This document shows positions 62,111-64,000 of a stretch of DNA of 64,000 nt, piece after piece. Both the position numbers and the translations under genes were made by a program. The notes under the pieces are model-generated. The model made no database searches. It had not been told where the DNA came from and was given only the letters and a program-made list of their open reading frames with translations. Source of the stretch: Gorsachius magnificus. Taxonomy: Eukaryota; Chordata; Aves; Pelecaniformes; Ardeidae. Each line of letters starts with the position of its first letter. Within the stretch, counting starts at the first letter, position 1. The stretch lies in the NCBI GenBank assembly GCA_034008185.1, contig CM067082.1, forward strand, positions 125,675,988-125,739,987, read 5' to 3'.

Positions 62111-64000
62111 AGTACTGTCTTTTAGATGGGTGCCATCACTCAGGTAAGTGAATTAGGCATTTAAAGACCTTCAGACAAGGGCAGCTCACATCCGTTAACA
62201 GAATCTTGTTGAAACAAGAGGTGGAGTTTACTGGGTTTGTATTTAGCCCAAAATAAACAGAAATGTCATCTTCCTCACAAGTCTTATTTCTGGGTGTCTG
62301 CTTCAGTGCCTCAGAACAACCAAAGAAAGCAGAGACACAGACACAACACAGCCCAAGCCAGATGTGCTCAGCCTCTCTCCATCTCAGGGGCTCCTCTCAG
62401 TAGATAACTTATTCCATTAGAGACTGCCCACTCCCACCTGCCATATTTTCTTGTTCCCAGGTAGGCAAGTGGGCTCTGGACAGGTCTACACAAAGCAAAA
62501 TCTGGCAGAGCCAAGAAAACCAACCTACAGCATGAGTGTTATAGCTGAAATGCCCAATCACTGTGACAACCACTTCATGGAGGTGCCAGCCTAACGCACA
62601 GGAGAAGACTGCCCGGGCACTCTCACTCAGGCCACAGGGCCAGAAGGAAAAGAGTGCCGCTGCAAAAAAAAGGCATCTGGACTGATGACCTAATATTTAC
62701 AGTGTGATAAAAAAATGCAAACTCTTAATTATATTGTATGCCAAGAAAAAAAGAAAGGATTATGCATTTTATTTCTGAAATTCAACTATATTTGACATTG
62801 TTTGCTCAACCTAGTTGTAAATATTTGTAAATCTTCAAGCGATTCAAAACCTCATATATGTAATAAATCTAACATAACCTGAATGAAATGCCTACAAGCT
62901 ATGCCTTAAGACACAGTAAGCTAAGAGTTAACAACTTCTGCTAAGCAAGTCATCCCCATTCATTTAATAGTATCCCCAGCCAGCAAAAGGAAAAATATGT
63001 CCCCATAACATTATACTAATAATTAACTGTGATGCCATTAAAGGCCTGTGCTTAGGGCTCCACAGGGACAATGAATCATGTATTTACATTTTAGCCAGGA
63101 AAGTAGTTGCCTGGTAGCAAGGATGCTCACACTTGCTGCAAAATAGTTACAGGGAAAATATTAAAGACCAGAGAAAAAGAAAATAAAAAAACCCAAACCC
63201 TTTGTAATCCTTTAAATGTAATTTAGGAACTTGTTGGTTTTCTGCAGAGCAGTAGTAAAGAATTACCTTCTTACACTGCGTTTCTTTGTTGTAAAGTATT
63301 AGCATGCTTTCTAATATTCTGAGGTTAGATAAGGAGATACGAGTGCAAATTACGACAGATAAACCATTTCTTTTTATTCTGCTCACAGTTGTACTAGTGA
63401 GTTTGGGCAGATGAATTATGCCTCATATACACCTGTGTGTATATATATATAAATATAAAAACAAACAAATATAAGAACACAGAAATAAACAAAACTATTC
63501 TCAAAAACTGAAGTCCACAAAATTCTATTCAGTGCATTACTGAATCTACATTGCAGACAAAGATAATTTCCACAGAATGTCCCATCACAGAAAATTTCCA
63601 AGCAAATAATTACATCTGGCTATTGCCTTTTGGCTGATGGAATTGTACCCATCTTGCACTACTTAATATGTCATACAAGCTTATCACAGATTCCTTGTAC
63701 AGTACCTCTGTTTTTCTCTAAATATCTTCATTCAACAGTTAGAACTTAAGAATTTACCTTTTCATATGTGCATACATATGTGTATATAAATATATATAAA
63801 TAAAAATAAAAATGAAATGCATACAAAAATATATATATATATATATAAAAGTATTTTTATCCCACAAGGTTCAAATGAAAGCTTGAGAACGTGACATAAA
63901 TCTTCAGACTAAAAAAGAACCAAACAGAAGGCAAATATAGGACTCTCCTAAAGATACTTAAACAATATATAATTATTCAGTAAATAGCTTCTGAGCTTAC
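62111..64000. other. Noncoding stretch
   Basis: No gene recognised. AT-rich, with a simple-repeat cluster after 63430. Small minus frames (63147-63386, 63416-63601) are low-complexity. Confidence 0.5.
63768..63850. repeat. AT-rich microsatellite cluster
   Basis: (TATA)n, (TAAA)n and finally a nine-to-ten unit (AT)n at 63829-63847. A second TGTGTATATATATA run is at about 63435-63450. Confidence 0.9.

Noticed and set aside
1..64000. CRISPR arrays, operons, prophage, tRNA or rRNA genes, bacterial systems
   Set aside because: No regularly spaced repeats, no cloverleaf-like sequences noticed, and the content is clearly vertebrate. CR1 tails recur but as dispersed elements.

Overview
The window reads as nuclear DNA from a bird. 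The main evidence is at least six CR1 LINE 3' ends carrying the avian (ATTCTATG)n-type tail in both orientations, an older layer of degraded CR1, and one about 1.07 kb endogenous-retrovirus LTR of a type I recognise from bird genomes. Gene density is very low and there are no operons, phage genes, CRISPR arrays or recognisable RNA genes. The species cannot be fixed from the sequence.

The one host gene I can support is HDAC9 (class IIa histone deacetylase) on the minus strand. A 35-codon open segment at 38501-38396 encodes the HDAC9 N terminus, beginning MLQTIYESES and ending QQRMHSMISS, and stops at a strong splice donor (CTCAG|GTAAGAG). It lies just downstream, in the minus direction, of a CpG island at about 38560-39660. 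The island holds an AT-rich core of transcription-factor-like motifs, including two 9/10 matches to the MEF2 consensus and an inverted CCAAT box. I read this as an HDAC9 promoter with its first coding exon.

Layout. Positions 1 to about 38390 would be the large intron after this exon; I find no second HDAC9 exon in it. This part holds a young CR1 (1-870), CR1 fragments at 4297, 6175, 23966 and an ancient one at 25081, plus simple repeats and small palindromes. Positions 38396-39660 are the exon, 5' UTR and promoter. Positions 39660-64000 lie upstream of this promoter: either intergenic or an intron of a longer HDAC9 transcript. They hold two ancient CR1 copies (44355 and 61262), a possible third (53850), the solo LTR (49142-50213), and CR1 fragments at 54237 and 59261. 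Most of the remaining sequence is AT-rich, multiply interrupted in every frame, and shows nothing I can name.

I looked for an undescribed system and do not see a credible one. The most useful observations are the HDAC9 N-terminal exon with its nested start codons and short upstream frames, the MEF2-like sites next to a gene whose product represses MEF2, and a same-strand solo LTR about 10 kb upstream of that promoter.
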